Positions 6,156-6,925 of a stretch of 6,925 nt of DNA are shown here, piece by piece; the stretch's first letter is position 1, and each line of letters starts with the position of its first letter. The notes under the pieces were generated by a model. That model had not been told where the DNA came from and did not search any database. It saw nothing but the letters and a program-made list of their open reading frames with translations. Both the position numbers and the translations under genes were made by a program. The DNA comes from Alphaproteobacteria bacterium (GTDB lineage: Bacteria; Pseudomonadota; Alphaproteobacteria; GCA-2731375), in the NCBI GenBank assembly GCA_028281075.1, contig JANQKO010000082.1, forward strand, positions 1 to 6,925, given 5' to 3'.

Positions 6156-6324
6156 TACCCGCTCCGCTGTCGAAACCGGCGCCCTTGTATCCAATCGCCA
6201 TGGCCGGCGCAATCACCGGCGCGGCTCGCCTGGATTTCTCACCATATGAATAAGCTCACACGCGATGCCGGGCCCATCGGCTATACTCGGACGACAGGAC
6301 CGACCACGCAGGACCCAGGCCGAC
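6156..6324. other. Divergent intergenic region between ettA and the membrane-protein gene
   Basis: This 169-bp gap has no convincing gene. It holds the ettA ribosome-binding site (GGAG, complement of 6162-6165). Around 6240-6260 is a modestly A/T-rich patch. A TATACT box at 6282-6287 on the plus strand would start transcription near 6294, about 31 bases before the ATG at 6325. No matching -35 is evident, so the promoter call is tentative. I found no clear ettA promoter hexamers. Confidence 0.4.
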
Positions 6325-6925
6325 ATGTCGTCCATCGCGACCGAGACCGGCGCCGCCGGATCATCCGCCGCCGGCGGCCGTCCGACGCTGGAAGGCGTCG
6401 ACTGGCGGACCCGCTGGCAACTGCACCTCATCGCCGTCGCCGCCGTTCTGTTCCTGAGCTTCTACGGGCGCCTGGTCTGCCCCTTCGTCGACAGCCTGTC
6501 GCTGGGCCGGCTGCTGGCCGGACTGGCGGCGATCTGCCTGGCGCAGATCGTCCTGCGCGAGCTGCTGTTCCGGCTGTTCCCGGTGCCCCGGGGGCGGACG
6601 TCGGTGGCGCGGCACGGCATGTATCTGTCCGTCGTGTCCTGGCTGATCGCCGGCGGGCTGGCGATGGCGCTGCACATGGCGCTCTATCCCGACTTCCCGA
6701 TCGAGAGCCACGCCAAGCTGTTGTCGGGCTATTGGGCGCTGGGCGGCGGCATCCTGTCGCAACTGGAATACATCGCGCTGGAGCGCTATTTCCGGCGCCG
6801 CCCCGAGACCATGCCGGCCGCGGTCAGCGCCGTCGAGCGCTTTACACGGCGGCTGATGGAAAGCTACGCCGTCTTCACCCTGGTGCCGTCGATCATCCTG
6901 GTCATGCTGATGTTCCGGCTGGTCT
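6325..6925 (+). CDS. Unrecognised multi-pass inner-membrane protein, N-terminal part
   Basis: This open frame of 200 codons continues past the right edge. I do not recognise the family. After a low-complexity, Ala/Gly/Ser-rich cytoplasmic start (residues 1-20) come five predicted membrane helices, at about 33-51, 60-84, 99-120, 132-153 and 181-200. Positive loops (FPVPRGRTSVARHG at 85-98 and ERYFRRRPE at 153-161) place the N-terminus inside. The periplasmic loops are short and the loop before helix 5 is amphipathic (AVERFTRRLMESYAVF). This layout, ending in a long helix after a charged segment, resembles the membrane part of bacterial signalling proteins such as HAMP-containing adenylate cyclases with six helices, but no HAMP or catalytic domain is in view, so that is only a guess. 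The start at ATG 6325 has a weak AGG site seven bases upstream. Composition matches its neighbours. It is transcribed divergently from ettA. Confidence 0.75.
   Translation, partial: MSSIATETGAAGSSAAGGRPTLEGVDWRTRWQLHLIAVAAVLFLSFYGRLVCPFVDSLSLGRLLAGLAAICLAQIVLRELLFRLFPVPRGRTSVARHGMYLSVVSWLIAGGLAMALHMALYPDFPIESHAKLLSGYWALGGGILSQLEYIALERYFRRRPETMPAAVSAVERFTRRLMESYAVFTLVPSIILVMLMFRLV

Noticed and set aside
6156..6212. Longer ettA start at 6212, adding 19 residues
   Set aside because: The extra residues do not resemble the family N-terminus, and the ATG at 6155 has GGAG at good spacing.

Overview
The window is GC-rich, densely coded DNA that looks chromosomal and alphaproteobacterial, probably from a Rhodospirillales-like lineage. 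The reasons are the codon usage, an ArsR-methyltransferase gene placed directly before metF and a metH-type gene, an mlaA-mlaC pair, and an ettA-type ABC-F gene. This placement is inferred from gene content and style; no database search was possible. I see no mobile element, CRISPR array, tRNA or rRNA.

Layout. Positions 1-2644 (minus strand) hold a methionine/one-carbon operon read leftwards: an ArsR/SmtB-type regulator fused to a SAM-dependent methyltransferase, then metF (5,10-methylenetetrahydrofolate reductase), then the N-terminal homocysteine-binding part of a cobalamin-type methionine synthase, cut by the left edge. MetF makes 5-methyl-THF, and the methionine synthase uses it to methylate homocysteine. 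The fusion protein is a plausible SAM/SAH-responsive regulator of the operon. Positions 2645-2991 are a divergent regulatory region with an AT-rich island, an imperfect dyad lying on a good minus-strand promoter, and several short repeats. Positions 2992-4486 (plus strand) hold mlaA and mlaC, the outer-membrane lipoprotein and periplasmic lipid carrier of the Mla phospholipid-transport system. Positions 4497-6155 (minus strand) hold an ettA-like ABC-F translation factor, convergent with mlaC across a 10-bp gap. Positions 6156-6324 are a second divergent intergenic region. From 6325 to the right edge (plus strand) is the start of an unrecognised multi-pass membrane protein.

The main anomaly is in ettA. 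The first ATPase domain lacks 8 residues between its signature motif and its Walker B motif, relative both to its own second domain and to E. coli EttA. The gap sits at a CTG-CTG-CTG run, as expected for a 24-bp in-frame deletion between short direct repeats, or for a sequencing or assembly collapse. The other strong lead is the self-contained regulatory unit of the methionine operon: fusion regulator, promoter and overlapping dyad. I did not find a clearly new multi-gene system.
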